DNA of 64,000 nt from Pseudomonas vlassakiae (GTDB lineage Bacteria; Pseudomonadota; Gammaproteobacteria; Pseudomonadales; Pseudomonadaceae): the NCBI RefSeq assembly GCF_014269035.2, contig NZ_JABWRP020000008.1, forward strand, positions 62,001-126,000, given 5' to 3'. A program made the translations under genes and the position numbers. The notes beneath the pieces were generated by a model. The model was not told the origin of the DNA and did not search any database. It was given only the letters and a program-made list of their open reading frames with translations. Below are positions 1 through 8,010 of this stretch, piece by piece (the stretch's first letter is position 1; every line of letters starts with the position of its first letter).

Positions 1-600
1 CAGGCGGGCTACACGCTCGACTGGTTGCGTGATGGCGTGAGTGGCCTGCATGCGTTGCAGCATGAGGGGTTCGACCTGGTGATCCTGGATCTCGGCTTGC
101 CCCGCCTCGATGGTATCGAACTGCTGCGGCGCGTGAGGGCAGGGGGTAACAGCCTGCCGGTGCTGATCCTCACCGCCCGGGACAGCCTCGATGATCGTAT
201 CACCGGGCTGGATGCAGGCGCCGATGATTACCTGGTGAAGCCTTTCGACCTCAACGAGCTGAAGGCCCGGTTGCGTGCCTTGCTGCGGCGAAGCGCCGGG
301 CGTGCGACGGTGCTGATCGAACATGCCGGTGTGAGCCTCGACCCTGCCACCCGGCAAGTGCACTACAACGGTGTGGAAGTCATCCTGACCCCCAAGGAGT
401 ATCGACTGCTGCATGAGTTGCTGGCCCAACCTGGCAAGGTCTTCACCCGCGAACGCCTTACCCAGCTGCTGTACGGTTGGGATGAGGAGCCCGAAAGCAA
501 TACGCTGGAGGTGAACATCTACCACCTGCGCAAGAAACTCTTCAATGGCCTGATCCGCACGGTCCGCGGTATTGGCTATCTGGTCGAGGGCAAGGCATGA
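1..600 (+). CDS. OmpR-family response regulator (5' end outside window)
   Basis: The reading frame is open from base 1, so the start lies upstream of the window and about 30 N-terminal residues are missing. The visible part carries the receiver-domain phospho-acceptor aspartate in VILDLGLPRLDG, the conserved lysine in YLVKPFDL, and a C-terminal winged helix (LTPKEYRLLHELL, NTLEVNIYHLRKKL, VRGIGYLVEG) typical of the OmpR/PhoB class. The sequence most resembles the QseB/PmrA/TctD subgroup. It overlaps the next gene by 4 bp (ATGA), so regulator and kinase are translationally coupled. It should bind DNA when phosphorylated by the partner kinase. The signal and targets cannot be read from the sequence. 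Confidence 0.93.
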   Translation, partial: QAGYTLDWLRDGVSGLHALQHEGFDLVILDLGLPRLDGIELLRRVRAGGNSLPVLILTARDSLDDRITGLDAGADDYLVKPFDLNELKARLRALLRRSAGRATVLIEHAGVSLDPATRQVHYNGVEVILTPKEYRLLHELLAQPGKVFTRERLTQLLYGWDEEPESNTLEVNIYHLRKKLFNGLIRTVRGIGYLVEGKA

Positions 601-1961
601 GTTCGCTGCGTCAACGCACACTCTGGCGGGTCATGTTCCTGTTGTTGGCCGGCACTGGCCTGCTGGTGCTCTACAACTACCACGACAGCCGCCATGAAAT
701 TAACGAAGTGTATGACGCGCACCTCGCCCAGAACGCGCGCCTGCTTCAGGGGGTCATGAGCCTGCCTGTGCAAGGCAACTCGCGTGACGACATGTACCGC
801 GCTTTCAACGAAGCGTTGGGGCAAGCCGGCCGCAGAGGGGTCGGCCACCCTTACGAAAGCAAGCTGGCATTTCAAGTCTGGGGGGAGGGTGGTGTGCTGC
901 TGGTGCATACGCCGAGCGCCCCCCGGCTTGATCCGATGCCGAGCGCCCCGGGTTTCTACGACTTTGCCAGTGGCGACAAGCAATGGCGCGGTTTCGTCTT
1001 GCCGGTACCGGAAAAGAACTGGTTGATCTGGGTCGGCGAGCGTGACGATGTACGTTACGACCTGATCGACCGGATCGTCCGCCACACCGTGTTCCCGTTC
1101 CTGCTTGGTAGCCTGGCCCTGGCGCTGTTGGTCTGGGCCGCCATTGGCTGGGGGCTGCGGCCGTTGCAGAACATGGCCAATGTCATCCGTGGGCGGCACG
1201 CCAATTCGCTGGAACCGCTGCAACTGGTACCGCTGCCATCGGAGCTTGAGCCCATGCAGGCGGCCATCAACCGCCTGTTGGCGCAGATCGAGGACTTGCT
1301 GCGGCGTGAGCATCGCTTCATTGCCGATGCCGCCCATGAGATGCGTACGCCGCTGGCGGTGCTGCGCCTGCACGCGCAGAACGCGCTCGAGGCCACTCAA
1401 GAGGCGGAGCGCCACAAGGCCTTGGGTTTTGTCATCGGCGGGGTCGACCGCTTGACCCGGGTGGTCAATCAACTGCTGACCCTGGCCCGTGTCGAGCCTC
1501 GCCTGGGGCAACGCGCTACCGCTCAGGTCGACCTTGCCGAGGTGGTGACCGATACCATGGCCGAGCTGACCCCCTGGATACTGGACCGTGGCCTGGAGCC
1601 TTCGCTGGATATTGGCGAAGGGGATCATCATCTGGCCATCGATGCCGGTGCGCTGACCATCGCCTTGCAGAACCTGGTTTCCAACGCGGTGGAACATTCG
1701 CCACCCGGTGGGCGCATCACGGTGCTGCTCAGGCGTCTGGACAGTCGTTTCGAACTGATCGTCGAGGATGAGGGGCCGGGTATCGAGGAGGCGGAGTTAT
1801 CGCGCGTTTTCGAGCGTTTCTACAGCCGTAACAGCCCCAATGGGGCTGGCCTTGGATTGTCCATCGTGACCACCATCATCGACCGGCTTGGCGGCCACGT
1901 GCATCTCGAAAACCGTGTCAGTGGCGGCTTGGCGGCCACCATGTCGCTGCCGCTGGCCTGA
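597..1961 (+). CDS. Two-component sensor histidine kinase, QseC/TctE-like
   Basis: 454 residues. An N-terminal membrane segment at about residues 12-28 is followed by a periplasmic region (DEINEVYDAHLAQNARLL type) like the sensor part of QseC/TctE kinases, then a second membrane segment at about 165-187 and a HAMP-like linker. The phospho-accepting histidine is H247 in AAHEMRTPLAVLR. The catalytic ATPase domain shows the N box (QNLVSNAVEHSPPGG), the G1 box (VEDEGPGIEEAE) and the GLGLSIV G2 box. The start ATG overlaps the stop of the response regulator, so the two form an operon. The kinase should autophosphorylate and pass phosphate to that regulator. The ligand is unknown; QseC/PmrB relatives respond to metals, polyamines or signalling amines. 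Confidence 0.92.
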   Translation: MSSLRQRTLWRVMFLLLAGTGLLVLYNYHDSRHEINEVYDAHLAQNARLLQGVMSLPVQGNSRDDMYRAFNEALGQAGRRGVGHPYESKLAFQVWGEGGVLLVHTPSAPRLDPMPSAPGFYDFASGDKQWRGFVLPVPEKNWLIWVGERDDVRYDLIDRIVRHTVFPFLLGSLALALLVWAAIGWGLRPLQNMANVIRGRHANSLEPLQLVPLPSELEPMQAAINRLLAQIEDLLRREHRFIADAAHEMRTPLAVLRLHAQNALEATQEAERHKALGFVIGGVDRLTRVVNQLLTLARVEPRLGQRATAQVDLAEVVTDTMAELTPWILDRGLEPSLDIGEGDHHLAIDAGALTIALQNLVSNAVEHSPPGGRITVLLRRLDSRFELIVEDEGPGIEEAELSRVFERFYSRNSPNGAGLGLSIVTTIIDRLGGHVHLENRVSGGLAATMSLPLA

Positions 1962-2094
1962 GGCAGCCGGCGCGCTCACTTCAGACTCCCTTAAGCTTCG
2001 CTTGGCAACGTGGCATTGTCCGGTTGCCGGCAATGGCCGCTCCAGCGCGCTGCGTGGCAATGGATACCCCTTTCGGTTTTCTGAGGTCATGGAT

Positions 2095-2664
2095 ATGCAG
2101 CGCGCATCAACAGTTGACCGCTATGGTCGCCTGTCCATCATCATGCATTGGAGCATGGTCGTTCTGTTCGTCGGCATTTATGCCTGTGTCGAATTGCGCG
2201 GGGCGTTACCCAAGGGGCATGCGCTCAAAGGCCCTTTGCTGGGTGGCCATGCGTTGCTGGGCATTGCGGTATTTGCGTTGGTCTGGCTGCGCTTGTTGGG
2301 GCGCCTCAGCCCGCGACCGCCCATTGTGCCCAAGCCGCCCGTCTGGCAGGCGGCGATGGCCAACGCCACCCATCTGGCGCTGTATGGTTTGATGATCGCT
2401 ACACCGCTGCTGGCTTGGCTGATGCTCGGCGCTGCCGGTAAGCCGTTGCCGTATTGGGGCTTCAGTCTGCCTTCGCCACTGTCCGCAGACCCCGCCCTGG
2501 CCAGGACATTGAAGGACTGGCATGAATGGGTTGGCAATGCAGGCTATGCACTGATCGGACTGCATGCTTGTGCAGGCCTGGTGCACCACTACTGGATCAA
2601 GGACAACACCCTCAAGCGCATGTTGCCGGAGTCATTTGGCGCGGGGACGCGGGACCGTAGCTGA
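2095..2664 (+). CDS. Cytochrome b561 family protein
   Basis: About 189 residues with four hydrophobic segments and the histidines expected of a di-haem b561: in IIMHWSMV, in GGHALLGI, and the pair in HEWVGNAGY and IGLHACAGL. Such inner-membrane proteins pass electrons between quinols and periplasmic acceptors or superoxide. I choose ATG at 2095 because GAGGT at 2083-2087 lies 7 bases upstream. The in-frame ATG at 2089 is too close to that ribosome binding site. The gene follows the two-component pair on the same strand with a gap of about 130 bp, so it may be a target of that system, but no operator was identified. It converges on the SulP gene. Confidence 0.88.
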   Translation: MQRASTVDRYGRLSIIMHWSMVVLFVGIYACVELRGALPKGHALKGPLLGGHALLGIAVFALVWLRLLGRLSPRPPIVPKPPVWQAAMANATHLALYGLMIATPLLAWLMLGAAGKPLPYWGFSLPSPLSADPALARTLKDWHEWVGNAGYALIGLHACAGLVHHYWIKDNTLKRMLPESFGAGTRDRS

Positions 2665-2761
2665 CGTCTCGAGCTGCCCGGACCGAGCAGGGCCATGACT
2701 ACCAGCAGTATCGACACTATCGGCCAGACAATGCACGATTACATTGCAAGTGAAGGGAAGG

Positions 2762-4459
2762 TCACCGGGAGGCCTTGGTTTGCAGGTCGTACGCACTTAG
2801 CAGATCGTCAAACCGCGAGAATATTGCATCATCACCCAGTAGTTGTCTGATGTTGTATTGCGAACTGCTTGCAACATCCGGCATGACGTTGACGAGCACC
2901 ATGCGTACGCCTTGGGCCTTCAGTGTGGCAGCGAGGCTGCGGATCGTTTCGGCTGCCGAATAGTCGACATCATCCACCGCCGAACAGTCGATGCAGAACC
3001 AGCGCAATCCAGATACTGCCTGGGTGACCAGTTGGGTGACTTCTTCAGCCAACTGGCGACTATTGGCGTAGTACATGCTGTGGGTGAAGCGGTAGATAAG
3101 CAGGCCAGGTCGTGCCTGGGCGCCACTGGACAAGACTTCGGGGTGCAGCTTGCCTGTCCCGGTAGATGCCAGCAGCACGTTCTTCGGATGATAGCCTCTG
3201 CGCAGATGGTCAATGATCGACAGCACCATCGCCAGAATGATGCCCTGTTTAACCCCGACGAACATCACAGTCAGGAGGGTAATCAGGGCAACCCAAAACT
3301 CATTCCGGCGCTCCACATAGATATTTTTCAGGCCTTTGAAGTCGGTCAGCTCGATGCCGATCATGAACACGACGGCTGCCAGGACGGATTCCGGCATGTA
3401 AGCCAAGGGCGCCGTAAGGAACAGCAGCACCATCAGTACAATAAGCGCGGTCACCAATAACGACAGTTGGCTGCGCCCGCCTGCGCTATCTACCATCTGC
3501 GTCTTGGTCGGGCTGCCATTGACCACGAAAGTTCCCGACAGCGCGGCCCCTAGATTGGCCAGCGTCAAACCGACCAGATCGGTATCTTCACTGAAGGCCT
3601 CGTTATAGCGGCTGGCATAGGCGCGCGAGGTGGCAGCGCTTTGCGCGAGAATCACCACGAACATGGCAAAGGCCGTTGGCAGCAGCTGGCTCAGCAGGTC
3701 CAGGCTCCATTGCACATTGGGTATCCCGAAGTGTGGAAGTCCGCCAGGTACCGTGCCAAGGACTGGCATGTAGGCGGCGAAGTTCAGCAGCCAACTGAGC
3801 GTAATCGCACCAACGACGGCAATCAGCGTTCCAGGAATTTTATGGGACAGTTTCCGGCTCCCGAGAATCACGACCAGCACGAGCAGGGCCACGGCAATTG
3901 CATGTCCGTTGAGCTGGTTCAGCCGTTGCAACGTTGACCAGAGATTACCCAGCACACCATGGCCCGCTTCCGGCAAGCCAAGCATTCCATCCAGCTGTCC
4001 GAGCGCGACTTGAATGCCTACGCCTGTCAAAAAACCTACGAGAACGGTGCGCGACAGAAAGTCCGCCATGAATCCCAGGCGCACCAGTCGGGCCAGAATC
4101 AACAGGCCGGCAGCCATCAGTGCAAGCAACTGGGCAAGCGCCAGGTATTCATCCGTGCCAGTCGCTGCGAGTCCAACCAGTGCCGCCGAAAGAATTGCAG
4201 CGGTCGCCGAGTCGGCGCCAACTACCAGGTGTCGTGACGAGCCAAACAGGGCAAACAACACCGTCGGGATGAGCATGGTATAGAGTCCGGTAACGACGGG
4301 CGTACCGGAAATTTTCGTGTAACCCATGACCTCTGGAATCGCCAGTGCTGCCAGGGTGAGGCCGGCGACAACTTCAGCGGGAATCTGCTTCAGGTCTAAC
4401 GGCAGCAAGCCTTGCAGAATGGGCAGGTGGAGTCTTTTATGCGCAGTGGTTTCGGCCAT
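2762..4459 (-). CDS. SulP family anion transporter with STAS domain
   Basis: 565 residues. The N-terminal three quarters is hydrophobic, with the SulP signature regions (ALAIPEVMGYTKISG near residue 40 and VNGSPTKTQMVDSAGGRSQ near residue 315). The C-terminal 110 residues form a cytoplasmic STAS domain (WFCIDCSAVDDVDYSAAETI). SulP proteins carry sulfate, bicarbonate or dicarboxylates as proton or sodium symporters; the substrate cannot be assigned here. Directly upstream on the same strand lies the decayed DUF2252 gene, whose stop is 3 bp from this start, so the two were probably once co-transcribed. No intact upstream partner remains. Confidence 0.92.
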   Translation of the reverse strand: MAETTAHKRLHLPILQGLLPLDLKQIPAEVVAGLTLAALAIPEVMGYTKISGTPVVTGLYTMLIPTVLFALFGSSRHLVVGADSATAAILSAALVGLAATGTDEYLALAQLLALMAAGLLILARLVRLGFMADFLSRTVLVGFLTGVGIQVALGQLDGMLGLPEAGHGVLGNLWSTLQRLNQLNGHAIAVALLVLVVILGSRKLSHKIPGTLIAVVGAITLSWLLNFAAYMPVLGTVPGGLPHFGIPNVQWSLDLLSQLLPTAFAMFVVILAQSAATSRAYASRYNEAFSEDTDLVGLTLANLGAALSGTFVVNGSPTKTQMVDSAGGRSQLSLLVTALIVLMVLLFLTAPLAYMPESVLAAVVFMIGIELTDFKGLKNIYVERRNEFWVALITLLTVMFVGVKQGIILAMVLSIIDHLRRGYHPKNVLLASTGTGKLHPEVLSSGAQARPGLLIYRFTHSMYYANSRQLAEEVTQLVTQAVSGLRWFCIDCSAVDDVDYSAAETIRSLAATLKAQGVRMVLVNVMPDVASSSQYNIRQLLGDDAIFSRFDDLLSAYDLQTKASR

Positions 4460-4462
4460 TTC

Positions 4463-5060
4463 TCATTGCTCCTCGACCAGCACGTGCACGCGTCCGCTGT
4501 GCCTTGCCTTGACCAGTACCGCATGGTCGCGGGCTGTCTGGTCTGCATACAGCAGGGCGAAGTCGCCCACAGACCGGTCAAAGGCGTCGCCCTTGCCCAG
4601 GTTACCGCTGATGGTTGCAGCGTCGCCGGGCTTGGCGTGTGCGCGCGCCAAGGTCAAACCGCAGACCCATGACCACCCGTTGCCCTTGGTTGTGATACTG
4701 GCTCATGCCCGCATACGGCGCCAGCACCGAGTGACAGGACTCCTTGAACTGCAGGAATCAGTGGGGCATTCCCCTCGGAGAACATCAGCACGATGAAGCA
4801 GCAAGTGCCGACACTACCGATGCCCACGACCTTCAGCGCAGCGTCCACCATGCGCTAGCGGTCGAACCATACGCGGCGTTCTCCAGCAGCGTCTGGGTGT
4901 CCAGGCGCGAATACCAGACCTCAAGCGGGCTCATTTTCGAGTAGACGCGCAGATTCTCGCGGTAGGCGCGAAAGCAAGCGATGGCCGTGTCGCGTGCCAC
5001 GGTGTCAGATATGCCATGTCGCGCGCGGCCACCGCGAAGCTCACGGCCAGGCGCAGGCGC
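4463..5060 (-). pseudogene. Decayed DUF2252 family gene
   Basis: Read on the minus strand, successive pieces in different frames match the DUF2252 family from N to C: RLRLAVSFAVAARD (about 5059-5020), then after a frame change AIACFRAYRENLRVY and LEVWYSRLDTQTLLENA (about 5010-4872). Next comes VDAALKVVGIGSVGT (from about 4848), with well over 100 family residues missing before it. Another frame gives LFLQFKESCHSVLAPYAG (about 4764-4705) and then NQGQRVVMGLR. The last piece, DFALLYADQTARDHAVLV, ends at 4463. At least four frame changes and two deletions make a working product implausible. The N-terminal third is not recognisable; 5061-5285 holds only short unassigned fragments. DUF2252 proteins have a kinase-like fold of unknown function. 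Confidence 0.8.
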
Positions 5061-5285
5061 CCGTCGATGGGTGTCGGTATCAAGACCCCGCGCTGCCAGA
5101 CGGTTACCCCCGATACCAAAGCCACTCAAGCAGGCGCGGCCCTTTGAACTGAGCCCCGGCGTCGCGTGCTGTGCTGACGGTGTTCGCCCCGAGCATGATG
5201 GGAACCGTGCCACCTGGCTACCCTGCCTGCCTGTCAAGGGCGTAATCCTTGAAACCAGCCACCCGATTCCATGGAAGCACTGTAC

Positions 5286-5879
5286 ATGTCTATCGACTTC
5301 AGGCCTGCCCAAGCCTCGGAAGCGCACGATATTGCGCGCTTCTTTCAACTGACATCGGAGGGCATGGCCGATTACATATGGAGCAAGCTTGCCGCACCCG
5401 GAGAACCACTGCTGAGCGTTGGTGCGTCTCGCTATGCCAGGGAGCAGGGCGACTTCTCCTACAAGAACTGCCTGATGGCCACGTCCGAAGGGCGGGTAAT
5501 CGGCATGATGCACAGCTATGCCTTGCACGAGACGCCTGAGCGGCCTGTCGAGACAGACCCGGTCCTCGCGCCTTATTCCGAAATGGAAATACCCGGCACC
5601 TTGTACATCTCCAGCCTGGCCCTGGATGAGGGCTGGCGCAGCCAGGGCCTGGGCGCCCAGTTTCTTCGCCATGCCCAGCAGCGCGCCGAGGGCGCTGGCC
5701 TGGATGGGCTGTGCTTGATCGATTATGCAGAAAACCACGGTGCGCGCCGCTTCTACGAGCGTCACGGTTTCCAGATTGTGAAAACCTGCCAGATCGTTGC
5801 GCACCCCATGCTGAGGGTCACCGGTGACGCCTATTTGATGTATCGCCCCAACCACCACGTGCTCGAGAAAAAATCATGA
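5286..5879 (+). CDS. GNAT family N-acetyltransferase
   Basis: 197 residues. The C-terminal half carries the acetyl-CoA binding motif A (LALDEGWRSQGLGAQFLRHA) and the following helix and strand (CLIDYAENHGARRFYERHGF), which define the GNAT fold. The acceptor is unknown. I favour the ATG at 5286 because GGAAG sits 8 bases upstream; the frame also allows an ATG at 5271. The stop overlaps the next start by 4 bp (ATGA at 5876), so it is translationally coupled to the cupin gene. A GNAT-cupin pair suggests modification of one small molecule, but this is inference. Confidence 0.88.
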   Translation: MSIDFRPAQASEAHDIARFFQLTSEGMADYIWSKLAAPGEPLLSVGASRYAREQGDFSYKNCLMATSEGRVIGMMHSYALHETPERPVETDPVLAPYSEMEIPGTLYISSLALDEGWRSQGLGAQFLRHAQQRAEGAGLDGLCLIDYAENHGARRFYERHGFQIVKTCQIVAHPMLRVTGDAYLMYRPNHHVLEKKS

Positions 5880-6235
5880 ACCAGAAACTCACCGTGTTCC
5901 GCGAACTGGATATCCAACCGGTGCGCGACCTTCCTTTTTTTGCAGAGGTCGTGGAAGGCAGCCCCCATACGCTGACGTCCAGTTACTATCACGATGAACA
6001 GCAAGGTCGCATTTCCGGCGAATGGGAGGCCACTACCGGAGCGTGGCGCATCGACTACAAAGTCTGGGAGTTTTGCCATGTCCTGAGTGGCCGCTGCGTC
6101 ATCGAGCTTGAGGGTTGCGCCCCCGTCACACTGGCCGCTGGCGATACGTTCATCATCGAACCGGGCGCCAAGGGTAAATGGACCGTGCTGGAAGACATGA
6201 AAAAGAACTTCGTGATCCTCGTGCCCACGAACTAG
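5876..6235 (+). CDS. Cupin_3 (DUF861) domain protein
   Basis: 119 residues forming a single small cupin barrel. The motif order YKVWEFCHVLSGRCVIEL, then LAAGDTFIIEPGAKGKW, then KKNFVIL is typical of the Cupin_3/DUF861 group, which includes the half-domains of (S)-ureidoglycine aminohydrolase and EutQ-like proteins. The conserved position EFCHVLSG supplies the histidine usually near the metal. The start codon overlaps the upstream acetyltransferase stop, so the two genes are an operon. The substrate is unknown. Confidence 0.85.
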   Translation: MNQKLTVFRELDIQPVRDLPFFAEVVEGSPHTLTSSYYHDEQQGRISGEWEATTGAWRIDYKVWEFCHVLSGRCVIELEGCAPVTLAAGDTFIIEPGAKGKWTVLEDMKKNFVILVPTN

Positions 6236-6550
6236 GACCGTTCTCCCCGGTTGACAGCTGGCTGCATCACGCCAGCCAGTATCGCCATGGCCGGCGCCTG
6301 AATCCTGTATCAGGCCTGCACGCGCACGGCTGTTCAGCATCGTCGAAGTCTTCCTGTCGACGAGAAACACAACGTGAACCTCGGAACGATCATCCTCCGT
6401 AGCCCGCTACTGGCCGCACCACATTGCCGTGGCCGACAGTCACAACTGCGTGGCCCGCGCGCAGCTGGAACGGTGCTGCAGGAGGGTGATCCATGCCAGC
6501 AAAATACCCTGTCCGCTTCGCTGCTACGTACAGCATCCTTCGATGTTAAA
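6236..6550. other. Intergenic stretch with no recognisable gene
   Basis: About 315 bp between the cupin gene and the light-operon promoter. Short open frames here (for example from 6374) lack a good ribosome binding site and match no family I know. A weak 6-bp dyad (CTGGCT at 6258, AGCCAG at 6274) without a T run is the only candidate terminator for the cupin gene. The region could hold decayed sequence. Confidence 0.5.
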
Positions 6551-6575
6551 ATCTATACAAGACCAGTAAAATATC

Positions 6576-6599
6576 TGTACATTGTGCTAGTGTTGTACA
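6576..6599 (+). promoter_or_regulatory. PplR/LitR-type operator TGTACA-N12-TGTACA
   Basis: TGTACA at 6576-6581 and again at 6594-6599, separated by exactly 12 bases. This fits the direct repeat T(G/A)TACA-N12-TGTA(C/T)A that I recall being reported for class II LitR (PplR) proteins of P. putida KT2440. A further half-site, TATACA, lies at 6554-6559. The site ends 26 bp before the first gene of the photolyase operon, in locally AT-rich DNA, a position expected for a MerR-family regulator acting on its promoter. The matching regulator is encoded at 10173-11060. Confidence 0.75.
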
Positions 6600-6624
6600 G
6601 TATTTCGACGTGTTCGAGGTCAGT

Positions 6625-7161
6625 ATGGCGCACCCTGCTCGCTGGACCGCGCTTTGCCTGCTAGTGGTTGCCTTGTCAGCGGCGGCGGACTGGCGGGCGG
6701 AATTGCCAGCTGCGCAACGGCTGGGTGCCGGTGAGTTCACCTGGTTTGGCCTGCGTCTCTACACAGCTCAATTGTGGACAGTAGGTCCTGTTCATGACTG
6801 GAACCAGCCTTTCGCCCTTGAGCTGCTGTACCACCGCTCGCTGTCCAGGGACACCTTGGTGCAGGCCAGCCTCGAGGAAATGCGCCGCCTCGACACGGGC
6901 AGCATGACGCCGCAGCAACGTGCCGCGTGGACCGATGCCATTGAGCAGGCATTCGTCGACGTGCATGCCGGCACGCGCATTACGGGCCTGTACCTGCCGG
7001 GGCAGGGCTGTCGCTTCTACGTCGATGGCAAGCTCAGCCGCGAAATTGCCGACCCGGCCTTTGCTCGCCAGTTCTTCGCCATCTGGCTCGACCCCCGCGC
7101 CAGGGATACCCAACTGCGTCAGCGCCTGCTTGGGCTGGCTGGCAACGACCGAGGACCATGA
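6625..7161 (+). CDS. Chalcone isomerase-like periplasmic protein
   Basis: 178 residues with an N-terminal signal peptide (ALCLLVVALSAAAD). The body fits the bacterial chalcone isomerase-like family (ALELLYHRSLSRDTLVQASLEE, then QAFVDVHAGTRITGLYLPG, then FYVDGKL). Members are exported fatty-acid-binding-like barrels, and in Pseudomonas they occur in the light-inducible cluster with photolyase and lipid genes. I take ATG 6625; a GTG at 6610 is also in frame but lies only 10 bp from the operator. First gene of a four-gene operon with 4-bp overlaps downstream. Confidence 0.82.
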   Translation: MAHPARWTALCLLVVALSAAADWRAELPAAQRLGAGEFTWFGLRLYTAQLWTVGPVHDWNQPFALELLYHRSLSRDTLVQASLEEMRRLDTGSMTPQQRAAWTDAIEQAFVDVHAGTRITGLYLPGQGCRFYVDGKLSREIADPAFARQFFAIWLDPRARDTQLRQRLLGLAGNDRGP

Positions 7162-7700
7162 ACATGTACAAGGCGCTGTTGCTGGCTTTCTGTGTGCTTC
7201 TGGGCAGCTGTGGCAATGTCGGTGTCGAGCAGTATGCCCAGCAGCAACCCAAACTGGACCTGGCTGCGTTCTTCTCGCGACCGGTGCAGGCCTGGGGGAT
7301 GTTCCAGAAGCGTTCTGGCGAGGTGGTCAAGCGCTTCCACGTGCGCATCGACAGTCACCGCGAAGGTGAGCGTCTGATTCTCGACGAGCAGTTTCTCTAT
7401 AGCGATGGCACACGCCAGCAACGTACCTGGACGCTGGTGCCTGACGGCCCCGGCCGCTGGCGCGGAACGGCGGGGGACGTGATCGGTGAGGCGCGAGGCG
7501 AAGTGGCAGGCAACGCGCTGCGATGGCGTTACCAGCTGGACCTGCCAGTTGACGGAAACCACTGGCAAGTAGACCTGGACGACTGGATGTATCTCATGGA
7601 TGACGACACCCTGATCAACCGCTCGAGCATGAGCAAACTGGGCGTGGAGATAGGGCAGATCACCCTGTTCTTCCGCCGTCTGCCGGAGGGCACACCATGA
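7158..7700 (+). CDS. DUF3833 family lipoprotein
   Basis: 180 residues. It begins with a lipoprotein signal (LLLAFCVLLGSCG), so the mature protein should be acylated at Cys in LGSC and anchored in a membrane. The remainder matches DUF3833: AWGMFQKRSGEVVKRFHV, TRQQRTWTLVPDG, and WMYLMDDDTLINRSSMSKLG near the C-terminus, where a lipocalin-like barrel is expected. The start overlaps the upstream stop (ATGA at 7158) and the end overlaps the next gene, so expression is coupled to the light operon. Molecular function is not established. Confidence 0.85.
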   Translation: MNMYKALLLAFCVLLGSCGNVGVEQYAQQQPKLDLAAFFSRPVQAWGMFQKRSGEVVKRFHVRIDSHREGERLILDEQFLYSDGTRQQRTWTLVPDGPGRWRGTAGDVIGEARGEVAGNALRWRYQLDLPVDGNHWQVDLDDWMYLMDDDTLINRSSMSKLGVEIGQITLFFRRLPEGTP

Positions 7701-8002
7701 ACTTGATCGCGCTCACTCAACTGGTTTCGACCGGCGAGGCAAAGGAACTTGAACTGCTGTCGCTGGAAGGGGGCTTCTACCTCCTGCGCGCCTTGACTGA
7801 CGTAGGTCCCGTGACCTTGAGCGATGCCCTCGGGCAGCCCGTTCGCGTGCGCTCCACGACTGAACTGAGGCATTTGCTCGGCGGCCTGCCCCCCGTGCCG
7901 TGCATGCTGGTACAGCAGGTGGTGCATGATGAGATGTGCGGGCAACGTGACGGCCCGATTGCGCCGCTGCGGCTGCCGATATCGCTCGCCAGCCAGTGGT
8001 AG
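7697..8002 (+). CDS. DUF6482-like small protein
   Basis: 101 residues, no signal peptide or membrane segment. It resembles the small Pseudomonas proteins placed in DUF6482 (ELELLSLEGGFYLLRAL, then HDEMCGQRDG). Function is unknown. Start overlaps the DUF3833 stop by 4 bp, and cryB begins 8 bp after its stop, so it is part of the same transcription unit. Confidence 0.7.
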   Translation: MNLIALTQLVSTGEAKELELLSLEGGFYLLRALTDVGPVTLSDALGQPVRVRSTTELRHLLGGLPPVPCMLVQQVVHDEMCGQRDGPIAPLRLPISLASQW

Positions 8003-8010
8003 CCTGAACG

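Noticed and set aside
6374..6664. 96-codon open frame before the light operon
   Set aside because: It crosses the operator and promoter of the cryB operon, lacks a ribosome binding site and matches no family.
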